Both the position numbers and the translations under genes were made by a program. Shown piece after piece: positions 1 through 11,600 of a stretch of DNA of 64,000 nt (the first letter of the stretch is position 1; each line of letters starts with the position of its first letter). The notes under the pieces are model-generated. The model searched no databases. It saw nothing but the letters and a program-made list of their open reading frames with translations, and had not been told where the DNA came from. This DNA is from Atherinomorus stipes (Eukaryota; Chordata; Actinopteri; Atheriniformes; Atherinidae), in NCBI GenBank assembly GCA_023101725.1, contig JALJCO010001134.1, positions 372,001 to 436,000 of the forward strand, read 5' to 3'.

Positions 1-1190
1 AGCTACACCTCATTGTTTTTGGTTTTTACAGCTTTTAGCTCAAATATTCCTTTATTTATGAAACAAGCTGAAAGTAAAATGGGAAAAACTGACTCTGTTT
101 TTATGTTTATGTATTATTTTTTGTGGATTTGGCATACCTAAAGGGAAACATTCTCAGTTAAAAGGAAAAATAAGAGACTAGAAAAACAAAAACTCAAAAC
201 AATGAGCCTCCAAGTCCTTCACCCCCATCCCAGACTTCGTACTGTAACTCGGTTTAACCGAGTCACTTCTAAACCTCATACTTTCAGAAACTATTTCTAA
301 ACCTTCTGGAGGTTTGTACCTGCAGTACGACTGACGTTAAGGGCATGAAACCCCGAGCTCCCTGCCTCTCCTCGGTTTACAGCAGTTTCCGCAGGATAAA
401 AAAATGTTGTAAATACTGTAAATATCACCCCGTCTGTCGGTGTCTGTCTGTCTGTGTGTGTGTGTGTTGTGAAGTAGGGAAACAGTAGCAGCTTGAACAA
501 TAAGTAGTACCACGACGAAAAGAAACAATCTCATCATAGACACGTGGTGTCGGCACCCTGAAAAAAACCTGCCCAAAGAGCCAACGTTTCTAGATACAGT
601 AAAAACTGATTTTCCAGGTTGATACTGAAACATTTTCACATGATAATTTATTTTCAACAGATAGCCGTTTATTCTGTTAAAGGAAAACAGGCAGAAATGA
701 GATTCGAGGTTTCTGAAGGGTGTTGACGGCGTGTAATGAAAGAGTTCCTACCGCGTCTGGTAGCATCTATAGCAACAAAGAGCCGGATGGAGGCGGATCT
801 TCTTCTTCATATGTTCATGTGTCTGTGAAATGTGACGTCCACCAATCATATCGCTCCATCCACACACCCATCGTGCCGTCTGTCCATGTTACCGGTGATT
901 ACGAGTCACTGAGGAGGAAGGAAAAGCGAGTGTGATGTTTTAACTTGTTGAAAAAGACGCATGTGTGAGTTTTTTTATGTTTGCATTGAGGGAAGGGAAG
1001 TCCTTTTATGGAAGAAAAACTTGAAAAGAAGTGTCATTTGTCATCCGGGTGCGCGTGTTGACCTGATGCAGTGATTCTAACCTTTCCATGGCCTTTGCTG
1101 GAGCTGCTGATGAAGAGTTTGCAGAATGTGCAGCTCAAGCTTCAGACGCTGAAGGTTTCAAGCTGCGCGTTTACTTCCTCCCCGCTAGCA
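1..1190. other. Non-coding stretch, no gene recognised
   Basis: No convincing coding region is seen. A short TG/TCTG microsatellite lies near 441-468. A CRE-like TGACGTC (833-839) stands 2 bp before a CCAAT box (842-846), so a promoter of a gene outside the window is possible, but nothing else supports it. Confidence 0.4.
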
Positions 1191-1194
1191 GGTG

Positions 1195-1566
1195 TTGGAG
1201 ATATTATCGGCCAGATATCGGCCAATATTCGCTTTAAAAACGAATTTCAAGCGATATCTAATCGATATCGCCCTATACAATAGCTAATATATAACAGGTG
1301 CATTTAGGTGACAAACCCATGGAATGATGTTTTTTGTTTTTTTCTTTAATCTGTGGGAACAACATAAGGATGCACTAATGTGGGAAATTATGACGTTTCT
1401 GGCAACTACTGCAACTGCAGCAGAAGTATTTTCTAATTTTTCACAAGCAATGAATACTATTATATTTTGGCTTTAATATCGGTATCGATATTTATTATTG
1501 GCCAAATAAGTTGTAAAATATCAGCATATTGGATATCAGCCAAAAATCCAACATAGCGCATCCTCA
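1195..1566. mobile_element. MITE remnant, 'ATCGGCC' family A
   Basis: AT-rich repeat with many inverted ATATCGGCC / GGCCGATAT words. Its right part (about 1470-1560) matches the right arms of the elements at 54973 and 56994: a TATCGGTATCGATAT word, then a TTTTAAAATAT-like word, then GGATATC(A/G)GCCAA and a GCATCC end. It looks like an internally deleted, non-autonomous DNA transposon. Confidence 0.5.
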
Positions 1567-1599
1567 GTAGGTGTTGCACTCACATTCGCTTACTAAATT

Positions 1600-2544
1600 A
1601 CTTGGGGTGTAAGGATTCAGTTTAACAACGATGCGATTCATATCATGATTCATGATTTCTAATTCGAAATTCAATTAACTTTTATGCGATTTAAATAAGT
1701 AGCTAAGAAATAAAACACGTAAGACAAGTTGCAGACATACAAATAAGTCAAACTCCCCATGCCAAAGCAAACGCACAAAAGTTACACATTTAAAACACAT
1801 TAAAAATTAAGATGTTAGAACATAAGTAAAACAAGTTAAAAGTAATAGAAAATTTTAAAGTGCAGGTAGAGTGCAGTGCATTTAGCCCTGTACGCAGATT
1901 TAAACGTTAACGACCAGAGCTGAAAAGCTGGACAGCCCTGGGGACAAAGGTAGTCTTCCTCCTCTGTGTCTTGCACCCTGGACAACGAAGTCTGCGTCCT
2001 GACGGGAGACACTCAAATTCAGAAAACAGAAAGTGCAAAGAGTCTTTTAAACTGTGTGCTTTCTTTGTAGTCTGAACCAATGAACCAACATCATCCATGA
2101 ATCAAGTCAGAAACCGTGAATCGTTATATGATCAAATTTAAACAAAACTGTATAAAGTGACTGTGTGGGAGGGGGGTTATCTGTTCATTTTTTGACATAT
2201 TCTGACAGTATTATGATTAAAAACGGTATAATTAGCATATCAGTGACAGCTTTGCTTCAGCAGCAGCCGAACTCTTCATCAGCATCTCGGCCTCTGACCT
2301 TCTATGCCTGCTCTGAACCCAGTGGTCTTAATTCTGTTCTCTTTGCTTTATACCAAACCAGGAGGAGCCTTCTGTTGTTACTGTACGCGCCGCAGCCGCC
2401 CGGGTCAACAACAGGCTGAAGTCTCGATCAGTTCGTCTCACTTTGGTGTTGCTGTGTTGCATTTGTTGAAGTCCAGCTAAGACGCATCTGTTTTTTAACT
2501 GTTACAGCTGCATGTTTTAATCAAACTTTCCCCTGAATTAGTTT
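1600..2544. other. Repeat-rich non-coding stretch
   Basis: Around 1600-1680 and 2095-2125 are words such as GATTCATGATT and GTGAATCG that resemble the ends of a degenerate inverted-repeat element. No open frame with recognisable protein similarity is present, and 2160-2540 shows nothing identifiable. Confidence 0.3.
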
Positions 2545-2975
2545 AGATTAGTGGAGGGCAGATTGATCCAAATATTAATACTAGCATTGGTATCGACATC
2601 GATCGATACTTCGATAGTTTTAAAGTCTTGCATTAAAGTATTAGAATCTCCAAAACTAAGGAGGATAAAGTTGTTTTTGGTGGTTTTGGTTCACTACAGT
2701 GAAACCAACGTGTCCAAAACCAGCTTTTCTCACTGAGGTCAAGCCAAATTCAGAATTTTAAAATGGCACCATTAACAATTTTGTTTCTGGACACCCACTT
2801 GTAAATGATATAAATACCCTTTTTTATGTGTTCACACTTTATAAAACCCATCAATTCCATAGACTTGATGTGTTCACGCATTATTTTTGACAGCCCTATT
2901 AAAAAGTTTCAATATTATCGATACTAGCCCTTTATTGACTTGATATTGGATCGATACCAAATCTTACACCCCTAA
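2545..2975. mobile_element. AT-rich MITE-like repeat with ATCGAT-rich ends
   Basis: The left end (2550-2610) and the reverse complement of the right end (2900-2975) share GGTATCGA/ATCGATACT-type words, and the right end reads TTACACCCCTAA. This is the pattern of a non-autonomous terminal-inverted-repeat element. No transposase is visible. Confidence 0.4.
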
Positions 2976-3011
2976 TTTAGACTCACGTCCTGCCTTTATT
3001 GTCACTTTATG

Positions 3012-3206
3012 TCAGGGCTACTCATTTTGGTCCCATAAAGAGCGCAATCCTGCAGGTTTTCTGCATTTCCCTGCTGCAACACATATGCTAATGAGTCTGT
3101 GCAGAGCTTGATTAGCTGCTGGATCTATTTAATTTGAGTCAGGTGTGTTGGAGCAGGGAGACATTGAAAACCTGCAGGATTGCGGCTCTCGTCGGACCTA
3201 GCAGCC
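3012..3206. repeat. Short palindromic dispersed repeat
   Basis: The ends are inverted copies of AATCCTGCAGGTTTT and AAAACCTGCAGGATTG, with a ~130-bp interior. A diverged relative lies at 25205-25425 and a fragment at 45258-45362. Size and structure suit a non-autonomous DNA element. Confidence 0.5.
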
Positions 3207-4465
3207 CTGCTTTATGTCATCAGCCAATGAAAGAAGGCCAGGAAATGCACCTCAAAATAAGTTGATATATTGGTTTCAGGTGTTCTTTTATTGTCTGATG
3301 AATAAACTGTCCAACGGTGCGTTCAAGAGCGCAGAGAATCTGAGCTTTACAGAAAGCAGAAAACATGGATGATGCAAAAGTGTGTTTTGTTTTATAGCTC
3401 GAAAAATGCACCTTTATCTGGACTGTCCTTGAATGCAGCAGGAGACTGAAAAGCTTCTTGCAGCTGAATCTGTGTTTTTTAAACAGGACCTGATTTAGAT
3501 GTTTAATCTAATTAAACAGTCGTGGATTTTGTGTTTTACTCTTGAAAAGCATCTGAAACTCTGCTGTTTGTGCGTTTTCACTGTTTGGTCCCTGATTTTT
3601 GCTGCAACCTTAATGAAAAGTGGTCGTTAAGAGTGAAAGAAAACACTCGTATCTGTGGTCGTAAATTGAAAACTTGCCTTTTTAAACCTGGAAACTGCTC
3701 CTCTTGAATTTTATTGTTTTATTGACGTGTTGTTGAGCTGCTCCTGAATGTTGGACTGTGCTGAGCAGAGTCCAAAGATAAAGAGCTGAATCGGTTTGAC
3801 TCGGGTGGCTGTGCTTATTGGGCCCTTTGTGTGTGTGTGTGTGTTTTTTTTTAATCAAATGCAGTGCGTGAGAACATTTCACATTTCATGCTTCATTATA
3901 GACAGAAACTGATTTTGTTTTTATAAAGTGCAGTAAAACTGAGCAGATTTTCCTAAAAATGAATCTGAGCTGATGTGCAGTTAATATCTGAAATTTTCAG
4001 ACCAATTTTTATGAACTGGTGTAAAAATGTCTCATCTCCAACTTTGTCTTCTAGTTGTCCTAGAAACTGAAATTAGTGTCCAAGTCATCTGAGCTGATTT
4101 TAGAGAAACTGGTCCTGACTTGAAGTGGAGCGAGAACAAGTGTTTTCTGGACGTTTTAATGCTAATGATGATGTAATATTGATGTGTGTTGATATAAAAA
4201 CCTGTATGTTTGCTGGGATCAGGGTGAAGGAAGCAAAAACCCTGATTTGTCTGATTTGTATTGAGGAAAGATGAATTCAACTGTGAAATAAAACTAATGC
4301 CATGGCATCATGTGAAAGTGTTGTGTCCAGGAGAATAATTTTATACATAAGGGAGATCCTTACGGTTAGAAAAACCAAACCAAGAAAAGAAAAAGACCAG
4401 AAAGAAGGATATTTTAATTGTTTCCTTGTGGATTGTTTGCATTTTATTCAAAGTATTGCAGAAAA
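3207..4465. other. No feature recognised
   Basis: This stretch has only short open frames with no recognisable protein similarity and a GT-rich run near 3830-3845. Confidence 0.35.
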
Positions 4466-4469
4466 ACAC

Positions 4470-4850
4470 AGCATTAGGGATCAATTGATGCTCATTTTTA
4501 AAGAGCAGATACCAATATTTTCCCATCAGCCTCAACTGGTGGCCGAAGGAATCTGCCGATAATTGAGGCTGATACTGCATTTGATCCCAATTTTATTATA
4601 ATGAAGGAAACAATGAAAAATAATTTTGGAAACTCCAAGAGAAAAAAAGAAAGAAAAAAATGCACTTCAAAACATACAGAAGAGAAATGGTGCCTTGTAC
4701 AAATGTTAAATGGAAATATTAAAATTGTAATGAATATATAAAAATTCAAGTGCACTTGAGAAATATATATATATATATATATATGTAATTATTGCTTTTA
4801 AATTGTGATTGAAAATAATTTGAAAAACAAAAACTGTCCAGACACATGAG
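4470..4850. mobile_element. MITE copy, 'ATCGGCC' family B
   Basis: Shares with 19285-19655, 57855-58963 and the right edge of the window the internal order: a CCAATATTTTC-like word, CTGCCGATAA, a CTGCATTTGATCCC-like word, then TGAAGGA(A/T)ACAATGAAAA. A short TA microsatellite lies inside at 4764-4783. Confidence 0.5.
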
Positions 4851-4859
4851 GAGTGCTAT

Positions 4860-5244
4860 GAACAGACAAAACCTGTAAGGTGGAGAGTTGACATAGAGCC
4901 CTGGGCCAGTTGTTAAAACTCGGTTTCTTTTAACCAGCCGTTAAACATTTAGCCGCCGTTACTTTAACAGTGGTTTCTTGTTGTTAAAACTCAGTTAACT
5001 TTACCGGTGTTTTTGACGTTAAAGTTACACCTAGGCCGCCGCTAAAGTTTTAACGGTGTGGTTTTTCTCATTTGCCGTTTGTTGCTAACGCTGCGTTTGT
5101 GATGCAGATAGAGAAGGAAGGAAGCGTTATTGGGTGTTTTGACATGGGGATTTTAATGAGGAGCTGCGACATGGGAAAGAAGAGGGTGTTTTGGAGTGAT
5201 TTGGAGGTGAAGAACTGTGGACACGAAGACTAATATTTAGAAAG
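4860..5244. other. Unassigned, repeats of GTTAAAACTC type
   Basis: Around 4905-5060, related words (GTTGTTAAAACTC, TTTTAACCAGCCGTTAAAC, GTTTTAACGG) recur in both orientations. This suggests a decayed inverted-repeat element. No gene is visible. Confidence 0.25.
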
Positions 5245-5880
5245 ATTATTATGTTGATGACATTTTTTGGAGAGCGCTCGGTGGGGGTGTTTTGTGTCGT
5301 GTGGTTGGGGTTTGGTGGGGGGTGGGGGGGGAGGGGAAGGAGGGGAAGGAGGGAGAGGAAGGGTGTTGTGGGGTGGGGGGAAATAAAGTGGGTCGGCCGG
5401 GAATGGGGGTTGGAAGTATGGGATGGGTTGGTGGGTTAGGGTGCGTGCGGGCTGATACGTGAAGCATATTTAAGTGGTTGCTGGAGGTTAAGGATTTAGG
5501 AGTTAGGGGTTACCGCAGTTAAAATAAGAGAATGAGGGCTGGGTGTTGAGTGTTTTCTTTGTTTTGCTTTTTTATTTTTTTTTTTTTTGGGTTGAATATT
5601 TTGGTTATATATATATATTTTTTTTTTTATTATATATATCGGTGCTGTGGTGAAAACGGGGTGGCATAAGATAGTGATTAATGAGTATGGGTTGTTTTGG
5701 CCAACAGAATGTTCCGCTGGGCCGTTGCGCCGGTGTCGCCTGCCGAAGTTAATTGGGCGCGCTGGTGTGGGAATAGGTTTGGTGGTGTTGTATAGTGCTT
5801 TTCCTTTGGTTGGTGTACGCCCGTTGTTGTTGTCCGGGGGTTTGGTTTGTGTTGTGTTTTTGGTTGCCCTGCCGCTTATG
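5245..5880. other. Anomalous G+T-rich block
   Basis: The plus strand becomes strongly G+T rich with long G runs (5285-5450), then has poly-T/TA runs (5570-5640) and again G+T-rich sequence to 5880. It abuts in-frame hAT transposase sequence that ends abruptly at the junction. It could be poor-quality gap-fill sequence or a genuine skewed insertion. Confidence 0.45.
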
Positions 5881-6910
5881 AAATGATGATTTTTTGCCAT
5901 TTCATCCAGTATGGCCAAAAAGTTTCCCTTATTTTTAGAGTCTTCAGACTCTTGGTGACCTCTTTGAGCGATATTTTGGGTTGCAGACAAAAGAAGCACA
6001 TCTGCTATTGTTTTAACATAATGCCGGTTTTCTTCCACAACTTTTTGACGGTTTGCGTTTATGGCATTTAGCATCGTTGTATTCACCTCATCCGCCCTTT
6101 TATATTGACTCCATGCATAGATTGCATTTATATGGTGCTCTGACTGTGAGTGCAGCTTAAATACAGACTCCTTGGACAATGCCTTTTTCCAATTACAGAA
6201 GCCGGAATGGGAGGCAAAGACACTGTCTGGTGCACTAGGCAAGAAAAAATCCAAGAAAGAGTAAAAATTAAAGAATATTAAAGGAAAGAAAAGTTTTTTT
6301 AGCAGGGGGTGTTAAATGATTTCTTCGGGGTTCTATGCTGAGTTCTGGGGGAGTTGTGGGGAGTGGGTGGGGGGGGGGCCCTCTTCTTGAGACGAGAAAT
6401 ATGGGAAAAACATAATGGTCATGTAAACACCGTTTAGGCAGCTAGCAAGCAGGCTTTCGGAGATAAGAAAAATTACCGCTGGGTCCTTTTGGAAGAGCAA
6501 AGGCAGTGCTGGACACAGCAGAATCAGTGGGATCTCCTGCAACCGGCCCTTCTGGTTCACCATCATTGTCAGAGGAAGATATTTCTGTATTTACAGACTC
6601 CTCCTTTGATAGAACTACATTGTAAAAAAAAAAAAAAAGGAAAAAAGAAGCATATTAATATAGAAGCAACCTCATTTAAAAAACACATTACTAGCAACCA
6701 ACATTCAAAAATAATTCAAAAATGAATTGGAATTTAACCGTTTCTGTAGATACTCTGACCTGGTGATGGACTGGTGTATGCCTGACTCTCCCTCTCCTGA
6801 CTGGTCCCAGGACATGAGCTCTCAGGACTGCTGATGCCAGAGCTGAATGCTGGTTGATTCTGGCCTGATTTGCTTCTTTGTGTGCTTCTTTCTGTCTTTT
6901 CATTCTCAAC
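5880..6910 (-). pseudogene. hAT-type transposase gene, 5' part only
   Basis: Three minus-strand exons can be placed: about 6760-6910, 6477-6614 and about 5880-6234, with GT donors at 6759-6758 and 6476-6475 and AG acceptors just before 6614 and 6234. The last exon reads GFCNWKKAL...LHSQSEHH followed by EENRHYVK...ATQNIAQRGH and GNFLAILDEMAK. That order is typical of hAT-family transposases with a TTF-type zinc finger (ZMYM1-like proteins). The catalytic core and C-terminal hAT dimerisation domain should follow, but sequence similarity stops at about 5880 where the G+T-rich block begins. It is therefore a truncated transposon gene, or a full one whose downstream part is misassembled. Confidence 0.65.
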
Positions 6911-6949
6911 TGATCTATGACAAATAAGCCAGTCATGTAATTCCAAGCA

Positions 6950-8280
6950 TTACTTTCAATTACACAGTTACATAATTTTTGTTCATAATCACTTTCATCA
7001 TTAATTTTATTTTAAAAGCGCTTTAACAGCAGCCACACCTGAAATAAAGTGCTGAACATCAGAGATAAAAAAAAAAGATAACAGAAAACCTAAAATAAAA
7101 TGACAAAGCTAAACACATAACAATGTAAAGAAATTTTCATTTTAAAATTAATGCAAAACATAAAACAGTTGAGTAAAATGAAGTCTCAGTTGAGATGAAG
7201 GCAAATTAGGCTACTAAAGAAGCCAGAACAGGGGTGATATACCTTCTTTTTATATACACATACATGCATATACATATATAATATGTATGTATGTAGCAGG
7301 CTCATGATGTAGCCTTATATCATGAGTGTAGGATGCAAGATGACACTGATTTATTGTTTCCCACATCGAAAGAAAAGAAACGTGGCAAGAATATATCCTG
7401 CTATTGATTACATTTAACAAAATATCCGCGAGAAACAAGTAAATCAATATCACTTCTACCCTGGTCACTTACAAAAGAAATAAATATTAAAACAATATTC
7501 ATAAGTTATTGTTTTTCTGTTTTGTTTTGTTTTTTTTACCGTCAAAATCATACGTTTTTCAGAAGAAGCGGCTGAGCGGACTGTTTAACACCTGTCGTTG
7601 TGATGCTGGTTGTCAGCTGTGGCCATAGCACCTGCAGCTGTTAATCAGACCTGATCAGAGGAGGGAAGTGAAATGATTGTTCAACGTAACCTTACGTTAT
7701 ACAAAGTTTTATTTCAGAGAGCACTAACGTCGCCCGCTGCAGCCGAGCTCCGGAGGCTGTGGGTCATTGCTTATATTGTGTTTATATTGAGTATGAGTTG
7801 AGTTGTTAGTTATTATGCAATGGTATGCCCAGCTTTTTGTCAGTTGGCACCCCCGAAGCCCATGAAATGATTCACACACTATATAAAACGTCCCTCGCAA
7901 AAAAGGAGAGCGATTTAAGTTTCTAATTCAGCCGGGCTCATCTGCTACTGTACAATCACTTTGTACAGTTATGTAAATGTAACCAAGTGAATAAATAATA
8001 GTTATCAGTGTGAAACAGAGCTTATTCTTAAGAGTTTCAGTTCATGTAAGATTTGTGTTGCTTTTATGCTCATTTGTATCTGTAATATTGTGATCACTGC
8101 ATCTGAGGTTTTTGGGGACGCTGCCCCTTTAAGAACGGCGTCAGGTTAGCGCATGCATGCACGTAGGATGACGTTACTCTGCGTTTTGTCAAGCGGAAGT
8201 CTGAGAGAGTTGAGAGACTGCAGACATACATGGTGGTTAAAACTCAAGGTAAATGCTCTAAAATACAACAAATCTGCTAT
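6950..8280. other. No gene recognised
   Basis: AT-rich at 6950-7560 with a TATATACA-type low-complexity tract near 7250-7290. 7560-7800 is more GC-rich but has no extended open frame. Part may be the upstream end of the hAT element. Confidence 0.3.
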
Positions 8281-8282
8281 AC

Positions 8283-8772
8283 AGCCCCGTTTCCACCCGC
8301 GGGTCTGGGTCAGGTCGGGCCGGGCCAGGCCGGATCGGGTGGGTTTGGGTACGGATGTGTTGATTTCACGCTGTGTCCCCACAGCAACCTGTACCCTTAT
8401 TCTGGAGGCGGAGAATTAAGCTGGACAGCGCTGCTACGTGATTGTGTGACATCATCGCCGTGTAACGCCGTTTAACCAAAACACCGGCGCCACACGTGAC
8501 AGAAACAGAAAGGAGTCACCCCGGCTTTGTTTTTACGCTGGGTCACGCGGGAAGTGGCAGATTTTTCAATGAATCAGCTGATTGCTGTGTATTAGCTCCA
8601 CCTCTTTGGTCCGGATCGGTTAGATCAGTACCCCTACCGAAGGGTGCCAAAAAAGTAGTCCGGGTCGGGTCGGATATAAGGGTACCCGTCCCAGTTTTTA
8701 TCTGTGGAGACGCAAAAAAACGTGGACCGATCCGGCCCGACCCGACCCAGACCCGCTGGTGGAAACGGGGCT
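8283..8772. mobile_element. Terminal-inverted-repeat element, CCCCGTTTCCACC ends
   Basis: Begins AGCCCCGTTTCCACC and ends GGTGGAAACGGGGCT. The inversion continues inward (CGGGTCTGGGTC... against ...GACCCAGACCCGC). Total about 490 bp with no transposase, so a non-autonomous DNA transposon. Open frames through it in several directions are by-products of the GC-rich inverted repeat. Confidence 0.6.
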
Positions 8773-8774
8773 TA

Positions 8775-9709
8775 AGCTGTGCCGCAGCAAGACATGAGAC
8801 GCATAAAGGCGCGAGGAGGGTCCGCGAAGTTAGCATGTGAAGCTAGCATGATGCTTGCAACGATCTCCTAGCTGAACTCAAAGTGATTTTTAAACATTGT
8901 TTTTTTTAGTAAACCACTTTTAAACTTACCTTTGAGGTCTGTTAGTTTGCGTTTCTTCTCTTCTGCTGCTGGTTCATCTTGCTGCGTCCGACCAGTTACA
9001 ACCAACTTAAGCTGCCTTCATGTGCTGTCGTAATTATGGTAAACGCCAAAACCGATGTCACTGCACATGAAATCCCACTCGTGTTGTAATTAATTTATAC
9101 TGGAATTCTTTTTTCAATGATACCCGAGGTGCCGAGATGGGATAAACTTTGACCTTACATGTTGAAAGTTCTCTGCTCCTGTAAGTTGGTTATAAGCTTA
9201 CTGCATGATGATGCTGTGACATAGCCTGCAGACTTTTGGTTACATCATTTGAACTTGGTGTTGTTTTAAAAAAAAATACTGTGATTGGTTTTAACTCAGT
9301 GCAGATGCTAGCAGGCAATCACTCAAGGAGCTTCCAATGTTTCACTTCACAACAGCAAAAGCAATTGAACACAATATACTGGTAATCACCAGTTCACAAG
9401 TGGAAAAGTTCATCTGTCCCATTCTACATGAAGGTAGCATTAAAAGAGATCGCAAACTACATCCAACTACTGCGCAGGAATGATTGGTGCAGTGATATGT
9501 CAATCATCTGGGGGGGGGCAATCCAATGTCAAGGGGGGCCAGTGCCGCCCCCCCGCCCTGCCACTGGGTGCGCACCGTATCGCCATCAAAAGCTTGATTT
9601 ATTCAGTGCACGGCAGCGCGTGAGCGGTGCGCGTGTCAAGCAACATGCGCCCGCGGGCGTTCAGGGCACGGTGTAAATGCTCGCGCCTAGTCTGATAGTG
9701 ATAACCCCT
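8775..9709. other. No gene recognised upstream of TRIM gene 1
   Basis: Contains short G-run/C-run sequence around 9511-9560 and a CG-rich part at 9560-9690. No protein-like frame is visible. Confidence 0.3.
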
Positions 9710-9929
9710 CCCTTCTCTCCAGCACAGAGTTCAGCCCTGACAGCGTTTCCTGGTTCTTCTCTTTAAAATCGGACAGTTCGGGGATCAGTGTAATCTCCGT
9801 CCTGCAGATGGTTTGCTGAAAAGACAAACTGCTGAAGATCAGTGTCTGAAAGAAGAGAAACTTCAATTTTGCTTCTGTGAATTATTTTTGAAGAAGTGAA
9901 ACTGCTGAGAAACGGACTTGAGAGGTAAA
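9710..9929 (+). promoter_or_regulatory. Conserved 5' leader/promoter block of TRIM gene 1
   Basis: This ~220-bp block recurs before the other TRIM loci. It holds a CTCCTCCCTTCTCTC-like word, GTTCAG(C/T)(C/T)CTGAC, TTTCCTGGTTC about 180 bp before the ATG, a GATC...TGTAATC stretch, and GAAGATCAGTGT. Shared position and order suggest promoter plus 5'UTR carried along with each duplication. The start site itself cannot be fixed by eye. Confidence 0.45.
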
Positions 9930-11600
9930 ATGGCGCAGAAACAAGTTCGGCTGGATTCAGAAAGATTCTCTTGTTGCATCTGTCTGGATCTACTGAAGGA
10001 TCCGGTGGCTATTCCCTGTGGACACAGCTACTGTATGGACTGTATTAAATCCCACTGGGATGGAGAGGATCAGAGGGGAATCCACAGCTGTCCTCAGTGC
10101 AGGAAAACTTTCAAACCGAGACCTGTCCTGGAGAAAAACATCATGTTAGCAGAGTTAGTGGAGGATCTGAAGAAGACTGGACTCCAAGCTGCTCCAGCTG
10201 ATCACTGCTATGCTGGACCTGAAGATGTGGCCTGTGATGTCTGCACTGGGAGGAAGATGAAAGCCAGCAAGTCCTGTCTGGTCTGTCGAGCTTCTTATTG
10301 TGAGAAACACCTCCAACCTCATTATGAATCTTCCACTTTTAAAAAGCATAAACTAGTTGAAGCTTCTACGAAACTCCAGCAGCTCATCTGTTCTCGTCAT
10401 GATGAGGAGATGAAGATTTTCTGTCGTACCGATCAGCAGAGTATCTGTCATCTCTGCTTAATGGATCAACATAAAGGTCATGAAACAGTCACAGCTGCAG
10501 CAGAAAGAGCTGAGAAGCAGAAGGAGCTGGAGGTGAGTCGACAGCAAATCCAGCAGAGAATCCAGGACGGAGAGAAAGATGTGAAGCTGCTTCAACAGGA
10601 GGTGGAGGCCATCAATGGCTCCGCTGATAAAGCAGTGGAGGACAGTGAGAAGATCTTCACTCAGCTGATCCGTCTCATCCAGAAAAGAAGCTCTGATGTG
10701 AAGCAGCAGATCAGATCCCAGCAGGAAACTGAAGTGAGTCGAGTCAAAGAGCTTCAGGAGAAGCTGGAGCAGGAGATCACTGAGCTGAAGAGGAAAGACG
10801 GCGAGCTGGAGCAGCTCTCACACACAGAGGATCACAACCAGTTTCTACACAACTACCCCTCACTGTCAGCACTCAGTGAGTCTACACACTCATCCAGCAT
10901 CAATATCCGTCCTCTCACATACTTTGAGGATGTGACAGCAGCTGTGGCAGAGACCAGAGACAAACTACAGGACATCCTGATGGACAAATGGACAAACATC
11001 TCACTGATGATCACTGATGTGGATGTTTTACTCCCACAACCAGAACCAAAGATCAGAACTGACTTCTTGAAATATTCAAGAGAAATCACACTGGATCCAA
11101 ACACAGCAAACAAAATGTTGGTAATATCACAAGGTGGGAGAAAAGTTACTTATAATATAAGTAATAAGCCATACTGTAAACATCCAGACAGGTTTATTCA
11201 TATCTCTCAAGTCCTGAGCCAGAATCAGCTGACTGGACGTTGTTACTGGGAGGTGGAGAGAAGCAGAAATGTTGGAGTAGCTGTCGCTTACAAGACCATC
11301 GGCAGATCAGGAGACTTCTGTGCTCATGTGTTTGGTTACAATGACAAATCTTGGGTTTTACACTGGGGCAACAGTTTTAATTTCAGGCATAACAACATCC
11401 CAGTCGGCGTCTCAGGTCCTGGTTCCTCCAGAGTAGGAGTGTATCTGGATCACAGAGCAGGTATTCTGTCTTTCTACAGCGTCTCTGAAACCATGACTCT
11501 CCTCCACAGAGTCCAGACCACATTCACTCAGACGCTCTATGCTGGACTTTTTCTAGGTGGCTCTGTTGGAGACACTGCTGAGTTCTCTGAACTTGTATAA
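9930..11600 (+). CDS. TRIM gene 1: intronless RING/B-box/coiled-coil/PRY-SPRY protein
   Basis: 556 residues starting at the ATG of MAQKQV. The in-frame TTG 12 bp earlier is not a plausible start, and MAQ/MAL starts are shared by all six loci. A C3HC4 RING spans residues 15-57 (C15, C18, C30, H32, C35, C38, C54, C57). B-box 1 is about 102-131 and B-box 2 about 154-184 (C154, H157, C165, D168, C173, C176, H181, H184). A long coiled coil follows at about 190-300, then PRY (motif LDPNTA, ~385) and SPRY (WEVE, then LDHRAG and FYSVSE). This is the domain order of teleost finTRIM / TRIM16-TRIM25-like E3 ubiquitin ligases, linked in the family to antiviral and inflammatory signalling. The segment at ~392-493 is unlike its neighbours, and the C-terminus (GDTAEF) resembles only gene 6. 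All catalytic zinc ligands are intact. Confidence 0.92.
   Translation: MAQKQVRLDSERFSCCICLDLLKDPVAIPCGHSYCMDCIKSHWDGEDQRGIHSCPQCRKTFKPRPVLEKNIMLAELVEDLKKTGLQAAPADHCYAGPEDVACDVCTGRKMKASKSCLVCRASYCEKHLQPHYESSTFKKHKLVEASTKLQQLICSRHDEEMKIFCRTDQQSICHLCLMDQHKGHETVTAAAERAEKQKELEVSRQQIQQRIQDGEKDVKLLQQEVEAINGSADKAVEDSEKIFTQLIRLIQKRSSDVKQQIRSQQETEVSRVKELQEKLEQEITELKRKDGELEQLSHTEDHNQFLHNYPSLSALSESTHSSSINIRPLTYFEDVTAAVAETRDKLQDILMDKWTNISLMITDVDVLLPQPEPKIRTDFLKYSREITLDPNTANKMLVISQGGRKVTYNISNKPYCKHPDRFIHISQVLSQNQLTGRCYWEVERSRNVGVAVAYKTIGRSGDFCAHVFGYNDKSWVLHWGNSFNFRHNNIPVGVSGPGSSRVGVYLDHRAGILSFYSVSETMTLLHRVQTTFTQTLYAGLFLGGSVGDTAEFSELV

Noticed and set aside
5249..5467. Pro/Thr-rich or Gly/Trp-rich small proteins
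   Set aside because: Both are readings of the G+T-rich anomalous block and reflect base composition only.
8496..8840. 114-residue open frame
   Set aside because: It spans the GC-rich right half of the 8283-8772 inverted-repeat element and shows no family resemblance.
9918..9929. Upstream TTG start for TRIM gene 1
   Set aside because: It would need a non-ATG start. The ATG at 9930 aligns with the MAQ/MAL starts of the other five loci.
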